64,000 bases of DNA from Porticoccus sp. (GCA_023261185.1 JALRJN010000045.1:1-64000), one strand, 5' to 3'. Counted from the stretch's first letter, positions 1 to 9,204 are shown. The notes: a model not told the origin generated them from the sequence alone. Numbers and translations: made by a program.

Positions 1-422
1 AAGTCGGTGTCGATGTGCCCAACGCCAGCCTGATGATCATCGAAGATCCGGAACGTCTTGGCCTGGCGCAACTACACCAACTCCGCGGCCGCGTCGGACG
101 CGGCAAGTTGGAAAGTCACTGCGTGCTGCTCTACAGCCCACCGCTGTCAAAACAGGGCAGTGAGCGCCTGAGTATCATGCGACAAACCAACGACGGTTTC
201 CGTATCGCCGAAAAAGACCTTGAATTGCGCGGCCCAGGTGAAGTTCTCGGCACCCGTCAAACCGGTGAGATGTCACTTCGTATCGCAGACCTGCAAAGGG
301 ATAGCCACTTGTTGCCGGAGGTCAAACGCCTGGCCAGGCAATTGCTGGAAACTTCGCCGCACACTACCAACCTGATTATCCAGCGCTGGCTGGGAGACGG
401 TGAACGCTATGGCCAAGTCTGA
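1..422 (+). CDS. recG: ATP-dependent DNA helicase RecG, C-terminal part
   Basis: This is the 3' end of recG, cut by the window edge; the frame is already open at base 3. RecG remodels stalled replication forks and Holliday junctions. The visible part holds the end of the second helicase domain, with VGVDVPNASLM, then LAQLHQLRGRVGRG (helicase motif VI with its arginines), and the RecG C-terminal wedge-contacting region with RIAEKDLELRGPGEVLGTRQ. It stops with TGA at 420-422. No hairpin terminator follows; the next 100 bases carry the promoter of the phosphate-transport pair. The family assignment is firm because these motifs are highly conserved and distinguish RecG from Mfd and PriA. Confidence 0.95.
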   Translation, partial: VGVDVPNASLMIIEDPERLGLAQLHQLRGRVGRGKLESHCVLLYSPPLSKQGSERLSIMRQTNDGFRIAEKDLELRGPGEVLGTRQTGEMSLRIADLQRDSHLLPEVKRLARQLLETSPHTTNLIIQRWLGDGERYGQV

Positions 423-470
423 GCAACGTTACTTCGAGTATAAGAAATTACCGGTTTCCACCCCCTATAT

Positions 471-499
471 GTGACATTTTTGTTTCAGCTACCTATACT
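471..499 (+). promoter_or_regulatory. sigma70-type promoter of the PhoU-like/pit pair
   Basis: A -35 box GTGACA (471-476) and a -10 box TATACT (494-499) are separated by exactly 17 bases, a near-ideal vegetative promoter. The start codon lies about 23 bases after the expected transcription start, with an AAGGAG ribosome site at 515-520. Confidence 0.65.
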
Positions 500-528
500 C
501 GCGCCCTACACATTAAGGAGGACGCTCC

Positions 529-1209
529 ATGGTTTTCAATAACCCGCTTTCCAGTCTTTTCGGTAAGTCACCTATCAGTCCCCTGCAATCCCACATGACC
601 GTAGTCGTTTCCTGCACCGAACTCCTTTGCAGCTTCATGTCCTCCGCCATTGCCAACGACTGGCAACAGGCTGAACAGATTTTTGATCGCATGTCCGAGC
701 TGGAACATGAAGCGGATGCCATGAAGCGCAAGCTGCGCCTGCACCTGCCAAAAAGCTTGTTCATGCCTATGGACCGCAGCGATCTGCTCAATATGCTCAG
801 CCAGCAAGACCGTATCGCCAATCGCTCCAAGGATATTGCCGGGCTCATGTTGGGCAGAAAAATGTCCATTCCGGAAGGACTTGAAAGCCAGATGACCGAG
901 TTTGTCACTACTTCTGTGGAAGCATGCCGTCAGGCACATAAAGCCATTAACGAGCTTGATGAGCTGCTCGAAGTCGGCTTTATCGGCAAGGAAGTGGATT
1001 TTGTGGAAAAACTTATCCGCGAACTGGATGTTCTTGAAGACCGCACAGACCAACTCGAACAGGATATTCGTCACAGTCTTTTCGAAAAAGAAAAACAGCT
1101 ACCGCCCATTGATGCCATGTTCCTATACCAGGTGATCGATATCATTGGCGAAGTAGCCGACCTATCCCAAAGTGTGGGTGGCAAACTGCAACTGCTGCTT
1201 GCCCGCTAA
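529..1209 (+). CDS. TIGR00153/DUF47 PhoU-like phosphate transport regulator
   Basis: A 226-residue, all-helical PhoU-like protein of the DUF47/TIGR00153 family. Members sit next to Pit-type phosphate transporters and are thought to control or partner them, much as PhoU does for the Pst system. The sequence is rich in heptad-like acidic and basic helices, for example ELEHEADAMKRKLRLHLPKS and RELDVLEDRTDQLEQDI, typical of the PhoU helical-bundle repeats with acidic metal-binding patches. There is no signal peptide or membrane segment, so it acts at the inner face of the membrane. The start has a strong AAGGAG site 8 bases upstream. The pit gene follows 30 bases later on the same strand, so the two form one transcription unit. 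Confidence 0.9.
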   Translation: MVFNNPLSSLFGKSPISPLQSHMTVVVSCTELLCSFMSSAIANDWQQAEQIFDRMSELEHEADAMKRKLRLHLPKSLFMPMDRSDLLNMLSQQDRIANRSKDIAGLMLGRKMSIPEGLESQMTEFVTTSVEACRQAHKAINELDELLEVGFIGKEVDFVEKLIRELDVLEDRTDQLEQDIRHSLFEKEKQLPPIDAMFLYQVIDIIGEVADLSQSVGGKLQLLLAR

Positions 1210-1239
1210 ACCTATAACAACAATTAACGAGAACAACCC

Positions 1240-2514
1240 ATGACGTTATTTGCTGAGTACGGCCAGATACTGATTATTCTGGCCTGTATATTCGGGGTCT
1301 TCATGGCCTGGGGAGTTGGTGCCAACGATGTCGCCAACGCTATGGGTACTTCGGTGGGTTCCAGGGCTCTGACTGTCAAGCAAGCGATCCTGATCGCCAT
1401 GATATTCGAGTTTGCCGGGGCTTACCTCGCTGGAGGTGAGGTCACTGAAACCATCCGCAAGGGCATCATTGACCCGGCTGTCATGGCCGGTTCCCCGGAC
1501 CTACTGGTGTTCGGCATGATGTCAGCTCTGTTGGCAGCGGGCACCTGGTTACTACTGGCCAGTGTCATGGGCTGGCCCGTATCCACCACCCACTCCATCG
1601 TCGGCGCCATTGTCGGTTTTGCAGCGGTGGGTATTTCCGCCGACGCCGTCAACTGGGGTAAGGTGGGAAGCATTGTTGCCAGCTGGGTCGTCTCGCCACT
1701 ACTGGCTGGTGCCATCTCCTACATGCTTTTCCGCAGTGTACAGAGGCTGATTCTGACCCAGGACAACCCCTTCGTCCGGGCCAAAAAAATCATTCCTTTT
1801 TACATGTTTGCAGTGGGCTTTCTGATCGCCATGGTCACCATGCTGAAAGGACTGAAACACGTTTTCAAAGACTTCGGCATTAAACTAGGCTTCGGCGAAT
1901 GCACTCTCATTGCATTAGTGATAGGCCTGGTGGTGATGGCACTGGGTACGATCTTGTTGAGCCGCGTGCAAGCTGACGAGGCCGCTGAAAAGGATAACCG
2001 TTTCGCCAACGTGGAACGGGTATTTGCCATCCTGATGGTGTTCACCGCCTGTGCCATGGCCTTTGCCCACGGCTCCAATGACGTCGCCAATGCGGTAGGT
2101 CCTCTGGCCGCCGTGGTCAATGTCGTGCAGGCAGGTACCGTCGAAGCCAAAAGCGTCATGCCACACTGGATTTTATTATTGGGTGGCGTGGGGATCGTTC
2201 TCGGTCTGGCAACGTACGGCTTCAAGGTGATGGGTACCGTCGGCCGAAAGATTACCGAACTAACCCCTAGTCGCGGCTTTGCTGCCGAACTCGGTGCCGC
2301 TGCCACTGTGGTTTTAGCTTCCGGTACCGGATTGCCTATTTCTACCACCCACACACTGGTGGGTGCTGTCCTGGGCGTCGGCCTGGCCCGCGGCATCGCC
2401 GCTCTAAACCTGCGTATTGTCGGTACCATTTTTATGTCATGGCTGGTCACCCTACCCGCCGGAGCCGGCCTGGCCATTTTGTTTTTCTATTTCTTCAAGG
2501 GTATCTTCAGCTGA
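1240..2514 (+). CDS. pitA: Pit-family low-affinity inorganic phosphate transporter
   Basis: A 424-residue inner-membrane protein of the PiT (PF01384) family, which imports phosphate, usually as a metal-phosphate complex driven by protons or sodium. The family's internal duplication is clear: GVGANDVANAMGTSVGS near residue 25 and HGSNDVANAVGPLAAV near residue 280, each at the start of a membrane domain. About ten to twelve hydrophobic segments are visible. Repeated STTHS and STTHT motifs (VSTTHSIVGA, ISTTHTLVGA) are also hallmarks. It is co-transcribed with the PhoU-like gene just upstream and ends in a strong hairpin terminator. The symbol follows family usage; Pit proteins with a DUF47 partner are sometimes just called pit. 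Confidence 0.93.
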   Translation: MTLFAEYGQILIILACIFGVFMAWGVGANDVANAMGTSVGSRALTVKQAILIAMIFEFAGAYLAGGEVTETIRKGIIDPAVMAGSPDLLVFGMMSALLAAGTWLLLASVMGWPVSTTHSIVGAIVGFAAVGISADAVNWGKVGSIVASWVVSPLLAGAISYMLFRSVQRLILTQDNPFVRAKKIIPFYMFAVGFLIAMVTMLKGLKHVFKDFGIKLGFGECTLIALVIGLVVMALGTILLSRVQADEAAEKDNRFANVERVFAILMVFTACAMAFAHGSNDVANAVGPLAAVVNVVQAGTVEAKSVMPHWILLLGGVGIVLGLATYGFKVMGTVGRKITELTPSRGFAAELGAAATVVLASGTGLPISTTHTLVGAVLGVGLARGIAALNLRIVGTIFMSWLVTLPAGAGLAILFFYFFKGIFS

Positions 2515-2540
2515 AGTTCTTAAACATGACCGCCATAAAA

Positions 2541-2569
2541 AAGCCCGGCTAATGCCGGGCTTTTTTTTT
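2541..2569. terminator. Rho-independent terminator after pit
   Basis: Stem AAGCCCGGC/GCCGGGCTT with a TAAT loop, followed by a run of nine T on the plus strand. An A run lies on the other side, so it can also serve the convergent symporter gene on the minus strand. Confidence 0.9.
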
Positions 2570-2602
2570 ATGCAGGGTATATCTTCATAAAGGATACATC
2601 GC

Positions 2603-3874
2603 TTACCCACTCAGCACATTGTCTTCGCCCTCAGATCTGGCAATCACCACCGCACAACAGGAATCACTGAAAACATTGGCAGCGGTGCGCATCATATCCA
2701 GAATGCGGTCAGTTACGAGCAACATACCAATACCCTCCAGAGGCAAACCGATCACCCCCAGAATCACGGTAATCGCCACCAGGCTGGCAGCAGGGATACC
2801 TGCGACACCAATGGAAGTAAGCAAGGCAACCAGCACAATCACAAACTGCGTTGCAAAGCTCAATTCCAATCCATAGGCCTGGGCAATGAACATGGCGGCT
2901 ACACATTCATAAAGTGCCGTGCCGTCCATGTTGATGGTGGCGCCCAGCGGCAACACAAAAGAGCTGGTGCGGTTGGAGACACCGGCATTTTTTTCCACGC
3001 ACTCAATGGTGACCGGCAGTGTGCCGGAAGATGAGGCTGTGGAAAATGCCGTCAACATCGCCGGCAGCATGGCCCGATAATGTCGTACCGGGTGAATGCC
3101 CGCAGCACGCAGTATCAGCGACAAGGTGATGAACACATGGATGGCCAGCCCCAATGCCACGGTAATGAAAAACACCAGCAACGGCTGAAATGCATCAAAG
3201 CCAGTCGCCGCCACCGTTTTGGCCACCAGGCCGAACACCCCCAGTGGAGCAAACTTCATGATAAACAGAGTGACCTGCATCATGGTTTCGTATACGCCGT
3301 TCCAGAAGCTCAACATGGTCTGACTGTGCTCCCGCGTAATCCGCGTCATGAAGACGCCGAACAGCAGGCTGAAGAAAATCAGCCCGAGCATCTGGCCATC
3401 GGCGGCCGCCTTGACGATGTTGGGGGGCACCATGCGTAAGAATACCGCCGTGATATCCCCCGCCCCACGACCATCCACCCGTGATAATTGTTCTTCAACC
3501 GCCTGGGGCTCGCTGAGGTTAAGGCGGCTACCCGCTGCTTCACCATCGACAATGCCGGGAGTCAGAAGATTCACCAGCAACAATCCCACCGTAATCGACA
3601 ACAGGCTGGTCGACATGTAAAAGCCCAGGGTTTTGGCGCTCAGACGCCCAAGATTTTCACTGCCTCCGAGGCCGGCAATGCCGACAATGATCGACGACAT
3701 GACCAGCGGTACGATGATCATTTTCAAGGCGTTGAGAAACAAAGTGCCGACAAAGCCGAACAGGTCGTATAAGCGGATGCCCAACAGAGCGCTTTCCTGC
3801 CCAGCCAGTAGCCCCACCAGAATCGCGGCGACAATGGCAATTAACATTTGCCAGTGCAGTTTCAGTTTACCCAT
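2603..3874 (-). CDS. Dicarboxylate/amino acid:cation (Na+ or H+) symporter, DAACS family
   Basis: A 423-residue inner-membrane symporter of the DAACS family (GltP/DctA/SstT type, PF00375). It imports C4-dicarboxylates or acidic amino acids with sodium or protons. Diagnostic motifs are the serine-rich re-entrant hairpin TAFSTASSSGTLPVT near residue 280, NMDGTALYECVAAMFIAQ around residue 315, which holds the sodium-binding NMDGT, and the C-terminal TDRILDMMRTAANVFSD. About eight membrane segments can be seen. Start is ATG with AAGGAG 8 bases upstream. The substrate cannot be told from sequence alone. It stands alone, convergent with pit and followed on the minus strand by the shared terminator. 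Confidence 0.88.
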   Translation of the reverse strand: MGKLKLHWQMLIAIVAAILVGLLAGQESALLGIRLYDLFGFVGTLFLNALKMIIVPLVMSSIIVGIAGLGGSENLGRLSAKTLGFYMSTSLLSITVGLLLVNLLTPGIVDGEAAGSRLNLSEPQAVEEQLSRVDGRGAGDITAVFLRMVPPNIVKAAADGQMLGLIFFSLLFGVFMTRITREHSQTMLSFWNGVYETMMQVTLFIMKFAPLGVFGLVAKTVAATGFDAFQPLLVFFITVALGLAIHVFITLSLILRAAGIHPVRHYRAMLPAMLTAFSTASSSGTLPVTIECVEKNAGVSNRTSSFVLPLGATINMDGTALYECVAAMFIAQAYGLELSFATQFVIVLVALLTSIGVAGIPAASLVAITVILGVIGLPLEGIGMLLVTDRILDMMRTAANVFSDSCCAVVIARSEGEDNVLSG

Positions 3875-3906
3875 CTCTGTTCTCCTTTATGCTGGTTCAT
3901 CCAGCA

Positions 3907-5787
3907 TTACTGGTCCGCACCACGCAACGCCATCACCTTTGCTCGCAAAGTCTCCGCAGTGGCTGATTCCGGTGACAGCGGGGCGCTGGCCAGTACCGAA
4001 ACCTGCCTCCAACCTGGTCGAAAGGGCTTGCGAAAGGCACCACCGTTACTGCGACTGAAAAAACTCCGCCACAAGCCCTTGAGGGCCATTGGCACTACCG
4101 GTACCGGATCCCGGGCCAATATACGTTCAATGCCCGGTTTGAACACGTCGATCTCGCCATCCCCGGTCAGTTTGCCCTCCGGGAACAGACACAACAACTG
4201 CCCCTGCTTCAGAGCATCTGAAATACTCTGCATGGCCTGCTCGTAAGCTTGGGGATCTTCCTTTTGAGAACAGATGGGAATCGCACCGCCGGTGCGAAAA
4301 ATAAAATTCAGTACCGGCAACTCATAAATGGGTTTGTACATGATAAAGCGGATGGGCCTACGCACCGCGCCCGCCAGTAACAGGGCATCCACATAACTGA
4401 CATGATTACAGACAATGATCGCAGCGCCGCGGGGAGGAATCTGCTCAAGACCACTGTGACTGACCCGGTAAAGGCTGTGCCCCATTAACCACACCAGAAA
4501 GCGCATGGTAAATTCTGGTACCTGTAAAAAAATAAACAGCGCCACGGCAATATTCATAAAGGCGACGGTCAGATAGAGCTCGGCGATACTGAATTTCGCG
4601 ACGCCCAGAAAGAGAATGCCCAACACACTGGCCAGCACCATAAAGAAGGCATTGAGAATATTGTTGCTGCCGATAATACGCGCCCTTTTTTCCGGGGCGG
4701 TGCGGGCCTGAACCATCGCGTAAAGAGGGACGATATAAAGCCCTCCAAACAGACCCAGCAACAAAATGTCCACCATTACCCGCCAGCTGTCGCCACTAGC
4801 GAGAAACACCATGGGACTGACCACTGCGTCCACCTGATAGGACTCGGCCGCAAAGTACAGATCGATGCCCATCAGGCTCAAACCCAGCGCCCCGAGGGGC
4901 ACCAGGCCAATTTCCACCCGAGGCCCACTGAGTTTGTCACACAACATGGAACCCATGGCCACACCGACCGTAAAGGCCGACAGCACCAGGGCAATAACCC
5001 CCGGCTCACCCTTCAGCACGGTCTTGGTGAAATTCGGCATTTGGGTCAGGTAGGTCGCCCCCAACATCCAGAACCAGGAGATGCCCAGTATGGCCAGAAA
5101 TACCGTCTGCTTCTCTGTCGCCAGGCGAATCAGCTGCCAGCTGACACGGGGGATATTCCAATCAATTTTCAATCCCTTGGCCCACGGTTCTGCCAATGGG
5201 ATCTTCCGGCTGCTCAACCACCCCACAAGCGCAACTACCAGAACCACTCCCCCAGCAAGCCACTGCACCTGGGCTGAACCCCCAATCAGGGAGCCGACAA
5301 TGGTACCAATGAGTATGGCCACAAAGGTGCCCATACCCACCCTGGCATTGCCAGCAATCAGCTCATCATTGCCCAGGTGCTGCGGCAGAATGGCGTACTT
5401 GACCGGACCAAAAAAAGCCGACTGGGTGCCCATGAAAAATAGAACCGCCAACAGCAGCCAGAGCATACCCAAATAGAACGCCAGGGCTCCCACCAACATG
5501 ATGATAATTTCGGCAAATTTGATGGCGCGAATGATACGGGATTTTTCGAACTTGTCTGCCAGCTGACCGGCCAGGGCAGAAAACAGAAAAAAGGGCAGGA
5601 TAAATAACCCGGCAGCGAGATTTACCACCGTGTTTACCTGTTCGGCACTGACAATGCTGGCACTGACAATCATCACCAGCAGGGCGTTTTTAAACAGATT
5701 ATCGTTGAGGGCACCGAAAAACTGTGTCAGAAACAGGGGCAAAAAGCGTTTTGACGCCAGCAAGTCCGCGGTCTTTATTCCCTTCAC
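3907..5787 (-). CDS. LplT-like MFS transporter fused to PlsC-type acyltransferase
   Basis: A 626-residue fusion. Residues about 1-415 are a major-facilitator transporter of the lysophospholipid transporter (LplT) type, opening with FLPLFLTQFFGALNDNLFKN, a family signature. Residues about 425-626 are a glycerolipid acyltransferase with the catalytic HX4D motif in NHVSYVDALL (near 460) and the FPEG motif in LCLFPEGKLTGDG (near 535). Such proteins flip lysophospholipids inward and re-acylate them. The full-length form in many bacteria carries a third acyl-ACP synthetase domain; here it is absent. I chose the GTG at 5785-5787, which matches the family's short N-terminus; a TTG at 5806-5808 is the alternative. 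It is divergent from the LpxR-like gene, so both may serve envelope lipid remodelling. Confidence 0.85.
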   Translation of the reverse strand: MKGIKTADLLASKRFLPLFLTQFFGALNDNLFKNALLVMIVSASIVSAEQVNTVVNLAAGLFILPFFLFSALAGQLADKFEKSRIIRAIKFAEIIIMLVGALAFYLGMLWLLLAVLFFMGTQSAFFGPVKYAILPQHLGNDELIAGNARVGMGTFVAILIGTIVGSLIGGSAQVQWLAGGVVLVVALVGWLSSRKIPLAEPWAKGLKIDWNIPRVSWQLIRLATEKQTVFLAILGISWFWMLGATYLTQMPNFTKTVLKGEPGVIALVLSAFTVGVAMGSMLCDKLSGPRVEIGLVPLGALGLSLMGIDLYFAAESYQVDAVVSPMVFLASGDSWRVMVDILLLGLFGGLYIVPLYAMVQARTAPEKRARIIGSNNILNAFFMVLASVLGILFLGVAKFSIAELYLTVAFMNIAVALFIFLQVPEFTMRFLVWLMGHSLYRVSHSGLEQIPPRGAAIIVCNHVSYVDALLLAGAVRRPIRFIMYKPIYELPVLNFIFRTGGAIPICSQKEDPQAYEQAMQSISDALKQGQLLCLFPEGKLTGDGEIDVFKPGIERILARDPVPVVPMALKGLWRSFFSRSNGGAFRKPFRPGWRQVSVLASAPLSPESATAETLRAKVMALRGADQ

Positions 5788-5901
5788 TGTGTGTCCCCAG
5801 GCCAGCAAAACTGCATCTTGACGCTGTGCAGAGCATTATTCAATGACATTGCCCGCATTGCCCCCGGCAACCATAATGGAAATCTCAAGGCAGGAATCTG
5901 T

Positions 5902-6933
5902 ATGAAATATTGGTTTTTAACGCTCGTCATTCTCATGCCACTGTTGGGGCTGGCAGAGGAAGAACGCCCACGGTTTTGCCAGACATTTAACCTATACCTG
6001 GAGAATGACATGTTTGGCGAAACCGATCGCCACTATACCAATGGCATCCGCTTATCCTGCATCTCCGCCGACCTGACATCCTACCTGGAAGATCCCAGCC
6101 TGCCGGCATGGGTAAAAGAAACCAACCGCAGACTGCGTTTTTTTCATGGGCTGAAAGATCAGCAGGAACTGGAGCGCAACCTGGTCATCAGTCTCGGGCA
6201 AACCATGTTTACCCCATCCGACAAATACGCCAGCGAACTCATCGAGGATGACCGGCCCTATGCGGGCTTCCTGTATCTCGGCTTTGCCTACCATATTCGC
6301 GACGAGGAGCAACTGGACAGCCTGGAAATGAACCTCGGCATGGTGGGCCCAGCCTCGCTGGCAGAAAATGCCCAGGACCTGGTTCACGATATTCGCAATA
6401 TCGATAAATTCAATGGCTGGGACAACCAGCTTGAAAACGAACTGGGATTACAGCTGGTTTACGAGCACAAGCACCGCTTTAAGCTCACCCACCAATGGCC
6501 CCACCAGGACTTCATCGCCCACAGCGGTGTCAGCCTTGGCAATATCGCCACCTATCTCAATCTGGGTGGGGAATACCGCATTGGCTGGCAATTACCCGAG
6601 GATTTTGGCACGGCCTCACTGCGCCCCGGCGGTGATAACAGCTCCCCCGGCAGGGGTGATGCCCGGTACTGCCAGCGCCTGATCTGTGGTCTACACGCAT
6701 TCATTTCTTTTGATACCCGCCTGGTAGCCAGAGATATTTTTCTGGACGGTAATACCTTTGAGAGCAGCCACAGCGTTGACCGTCGACCCGTGGTTTCCGA
6801 TGCCGCCATCGGTTTCAGTTTCCTGGTGGATGGCTGGAAAATCTCTTACGCCAAGGTTTTCCGCACCCGTGAATTTGAGGAACAGCAGGACCCCCATGAA
6901 TACGGTTCGCTGTCGATCTCCTATTCCTTCTAG
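5902..6933 (+). CDS. LpxR-family (DUF2219) lipid A 3'-O-deacylase-like outer membrane protein
   Basis: A 343-residue outer-membrane protein of the DUF2219/LpxR family; LpxR removes the 3'-acyloxyacyl chain of lipid A. ATG 5902 gives a clean signal peptide (MKYWFLTLVILMPLLGLAEE) preceded by AGGA, so I prefer it to the upstream in-frame GTG at 5791. Key residues match LpxR: the Asn-Asp pair and Thr in YLENDMFGETDRHYTNG, and a candidate catalytic His in QDLVHDIRNIDKFNGWDNQ. DDRPYAGFLYLG is another family hallmark. The C-terminus ends in ISYSF, the terminal Phe of a beta-barrel. Its divergent neighbour is a phospholipid acyltransferase fusion. Substrate specificity is inferred. Confidence 0.85.
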   Translation: MKYWFLTLVILMPLLGLAEEERPRFCQTFNLYLENDMFGETDRHYTNGIRLSCISADLTSYLEDPSLPAWVKETNRRLRFFHGLKDQQELERNLVISLGQTMFTPSDKYASELIEDDRPYAGFLYLGFAYHIRDEEQLDSLEMNLGMVGPASLAENAQDLVHDIRNIDKFNGWDNQLENELGLQLVYEHKHRFKLTHQWPHQDFIAHSGVSLGNIATYLNLGGEYRIGWQLPEDFGTASLRPGGDNSSPGRGDARYCQRLICGLHAFISFDTRLVARDIFLDGNTFESSHSVDRRPVVSDAAIGFSFLVDGWKISYAKVFRTREFEEQQDPHEYGSLSISYSF

Positions 6934-7007
6934 CGTCGCCAGTTACCGCCCTTGATATGAGCAGGTAAAGCCCACTATTGACTCGCCGGGGTGCTAAAAT
7001 CCGCCCC

Positions 7008-8159
7008 ATGGAACACACACCACTTTTTCTGCCACCCCTTGCGCTTTACGTTCACATTCCCTGGTGTGTGCGCAAATGCCCCTATTGTGATTTCAACTCC
7101 CATGCCGCTGGGGAATCTCTCCCCGAAGAAGCCTATGTACAGGCTCTGATTCGCGATCTTGATAGCGAGCAACCCTATGCCCAGGGCCGCCGCCTGACAT
7201 CCATCTTTTTCGGGGGCGGCACGCCCAGCCTTTTTTCCGCAGAAAGCATCGGTCGCATCATTCAGGCCGCCCGTCGACGCATTGGTTTCGATGGCGATAT
7301 CGAAATTACCCTGGAAGCCAACCCCGGTACGTTTGAGCAGGAAAAATTCAGCGCCTTTCACAGTGTCGGCGTTAATCGGCTGTCCATCGGTGTTCAAAGT
7401 TTTAACGATCTCCACCTGCAACGACTGGGTCGTATTCACAGTGCAGAGCAGGCGATCAACGCGGTCGGTATGGCTCGGCAGGCCGGATTCGAGAATTTCA
7501 ACCTGGACCTGATGCATGGCTTGCCCGGGCAGACCGAATCTGAAGCACTTAACGACCTGCAACAGGCCATTGAATTACAGCCCACTCATATATCCTGGTA
7601 TCAGTTAACCATTGAGCAGAATACGGAATTTTATCGACACCCTCCGACGCTGCCTGAAGAAGATATACTGGAAAATATTTATGAAAAGGGTCTGGAAAAA
7701 TTACAAAGCAGCAATTATTTTCAATATGAAATATCGGCTTTTTGTCGAGACAATAAAAAATCTGCTCACAATGTCAATTATTGGGCTTTTGGCGACTATA
7801 TAGGGATAGGTGCAGGGGGACATGGAAAAATCACACTACCTGATGAACAACGAATTATTCGCCTCTCAAAAACGCGCCACCCTTCAGATTATTTAGGCAG
7901 GGAAAATTCTTTTATTGCCAAATGTAATAATATTTCGACAGACGAATTACCGCTGGAATTCATGATGAACGCCCTGCGCCTAACTGACGGTGTAGAAAGA
8001 GAATTTTATCCAGATAGAACAGGCACTGCATTCAGCCATATTGAACAGAAATACCACGAACTTATTGCCATGGGATTAATCGAAAATAATCCTGAAAAAA
8101 TATGCACCACAAAAAAAGGTCATCGATTTCTTAATTCTGTTTTAGAAAAATTGTCCTGA
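7008..8159 (+). CDS. hemW: Radical SAM heme chaperone HemW
   Basis: A 383-residue radical SAM protein of the HemW family (formerly HemN-like coproporphyrinogen oxidase), which binds heme and helps insert it into respiratory proteins. The cluster motif is CVRKCPYCDFN: three cysteines at residues 20, 24 and 27, followed by Phe rather than the fourth Cys of true HemN, which favours HemW. FFGGGTPSLF and EANPGTFEQEK follow as expected. ATG 7008 is chosen because it gives the usual N-terminus; an upstream TTG at 6978 is less likely. From about 7660 the gene becomes markedly AT-rich (roughly 30-43% G+C by 60-base line against about 55% before). It converges on arsM with a 4-base gap and no terminator. 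Confidence 0.92.
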   Translation: MEHTPLFLPPLALYVHIPWCVRKCPYCDFNSHAAGESLPEEAYVQALIRDLDSEQPYAQGRRLTSIFFGGGTPSLFSAESIGRIIQAARRRIGFDGDIEITLEANPGTFEQEKFSAFHSVGVNRLSIGVQSFNDLHLQRLGRIHSAEQAINAVGMARQAGFENFNLDLMHGLPGQTESEALNDLQQAIELQPTHISWYQLTIEQNTEFYRHPPTLPEEDILENIYEKGLEKLQSSNYFQYEISAFCRDNKKSAHNVNYWAFGDYIGIGAGGHGKITLPDEQRIIRLSKTRHPSDYLGRENSFIAKCNNISTDELPLEFMMNALRLTDGVEREFYPDRTGTAFSHIEQKYHELIAMGLIENNPEKICTTKKGHRFLNSVLEKLS

Positions 8160-8163
8160 CAAT

Positions 8164-9204
8164 CTAACAGCAACTTCCCGATATTTTTTTATTACTGTCA
8201 AATGGCAAATCTGTTCCGCAATTTTTAAAAATACCCCTATGACTTTCAAAATTTCCGAAAAACTTAAAATGATTTTTAAATCGGGTTTCATTTAACATGC
8301 GATAGCTGTTACCACACACGGGAAAAGGTTTTCCTGTCTCTATAATATGATGCTTGTCCAGCATAAATAATTCTGGCGCATTGGGAATGGTGCCGAGGTA
8401 TGTCACAGACTGTCCGTAATCTTCGCAGGCGGGTTCCAACTGATCGAGTTTAAACAGGCGATAGGTGGCGGAATAAAACTGCATATCACCAATTTTTCTG
8501 CGGATGTCATCACTATTAACTGCCAATGGGCGATCTTCCACCAGGCGCGGGTCGGCAAAGCCCACTGCTTTGGCCAACTGCACAAAGTCATTCCAGTACA
8601 GTGCACCCGCAAGGCATTCGCCATAGAGCACAGGATCATGGCTTAAGGACTCAGGCACTCGGCGATCCGCATACACATCGGAAAAATATAGTTCACCGCC
8701 CGGCTTAAGCAATCGGTGGGCCTGTTCAAGTACCGCCCGCTTGTCCGGAGACAGGTTGATCACACAATTGGAGACGATGACATCAAAACTGTTGTCTTCG
8801 AGACCCAATTCATCGAGCTTTTCGATATAGCCTTTGATAAAGCGCACATTGGGCCGGGAAAACCCGAATGCCTGGCGGTGGAACTCGATGTGCCGGTTGG
8901 CCACCGCCAGCTGTTCGTCCGTCATGTCCACGCCCACCACGTCGCCCTGTTCGCCGACCATAGCGGACAGCACATAACAGTCCTGCCCTGAGCCGCTGCC
9001 CAAGTCCAGAATCCGCAAACCATCCAGCAGCTGGGGAGCCACCAGGCCGCAGCCATAGTATTTACCTGTAACCTCCGGGTGTATTTTCGCCATGATCGGC
9101 TTTAGGTGCTGGGGAACACTGTCCACCGTGCAGCAGGCATCTGTTTTCAGATCCGCCGAGCTCTGCAGCTCTTTGCCGTAATAATCTTTAACCGTGTCGT
9201 ACAT
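8164..9204 (-). CDS. arsM: Arsenite S-adenosylmethionine methyltransferase
   Basis: A 346-residue cytoplasmic enzyme that methylates As(III), giving volatile or effluxed methylarsenicals. The SAM-binding fold shows ILDLGSGSGQDCY (about 65-77) and VIVSNCVINL. The arsenic-binding cysteines fall at residues 24/25, 52, 147 and 197; the spacings 24-52 and 147-197 (28 and 50) equal those between the four conserved cysteines of characterised ArsM. GECLAGALYWNDF is another signature. The C-terminal tail ends in CC. ATG 9204 (GGAAG upstream) is used; the open frame extends to 9342 but that part only shadows the end of the upstream gene. The last 240 bases are AT-rich. It lies 37 bases behind the TVP38-flavoprotein gene, probably in one operon. 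Confidence 0.9.
   Translation of the reverse strand: MYDTVKDYYGKELQSSADLKTDACCTVDSVPQHLKPIMAKIHPEVTGKYYGCGLVAPQLLDGLRILDLGSGSGQDCYVLSAMVGEQGDVVGVDMTDEQLAVANRHIEFHRQAFGFSRPNVRFIKGYIEKLDELGLEDNSFDVIVSNCVINLSPDKRAVLEQAHRLLKPGGELYFSDVYADRRVPESLSHDPVLYGECLAGALYWNDFVQLAKAVGFADPRLVEDRPLAVNSDDIRRKIGDMQFYSATYRLFKLDQLEPACEDYGQSVTYLGTIPNAPELFMLDKHHIIETGKPFPVCGNSYRMLNETRFKNHFKFFGNFESHRGIFKNCGTDLPFDSNKKISGSCC

Noticed and set aside
471..488. Pho-box-like match in reverse orientation at the pit promoter
   Set aside because: It matches 14 of 18 consensus positions on the minus strand only, is anchored on the -35 hexamer, and lacks the clean double TGTCA repeat; orientation is wrong for activating pit.
1800..2477. 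Long antisense frame opposite pit
   Set aside because: A shadow of the coding strand; Ala/Thr/Arg-rich composition without domains.
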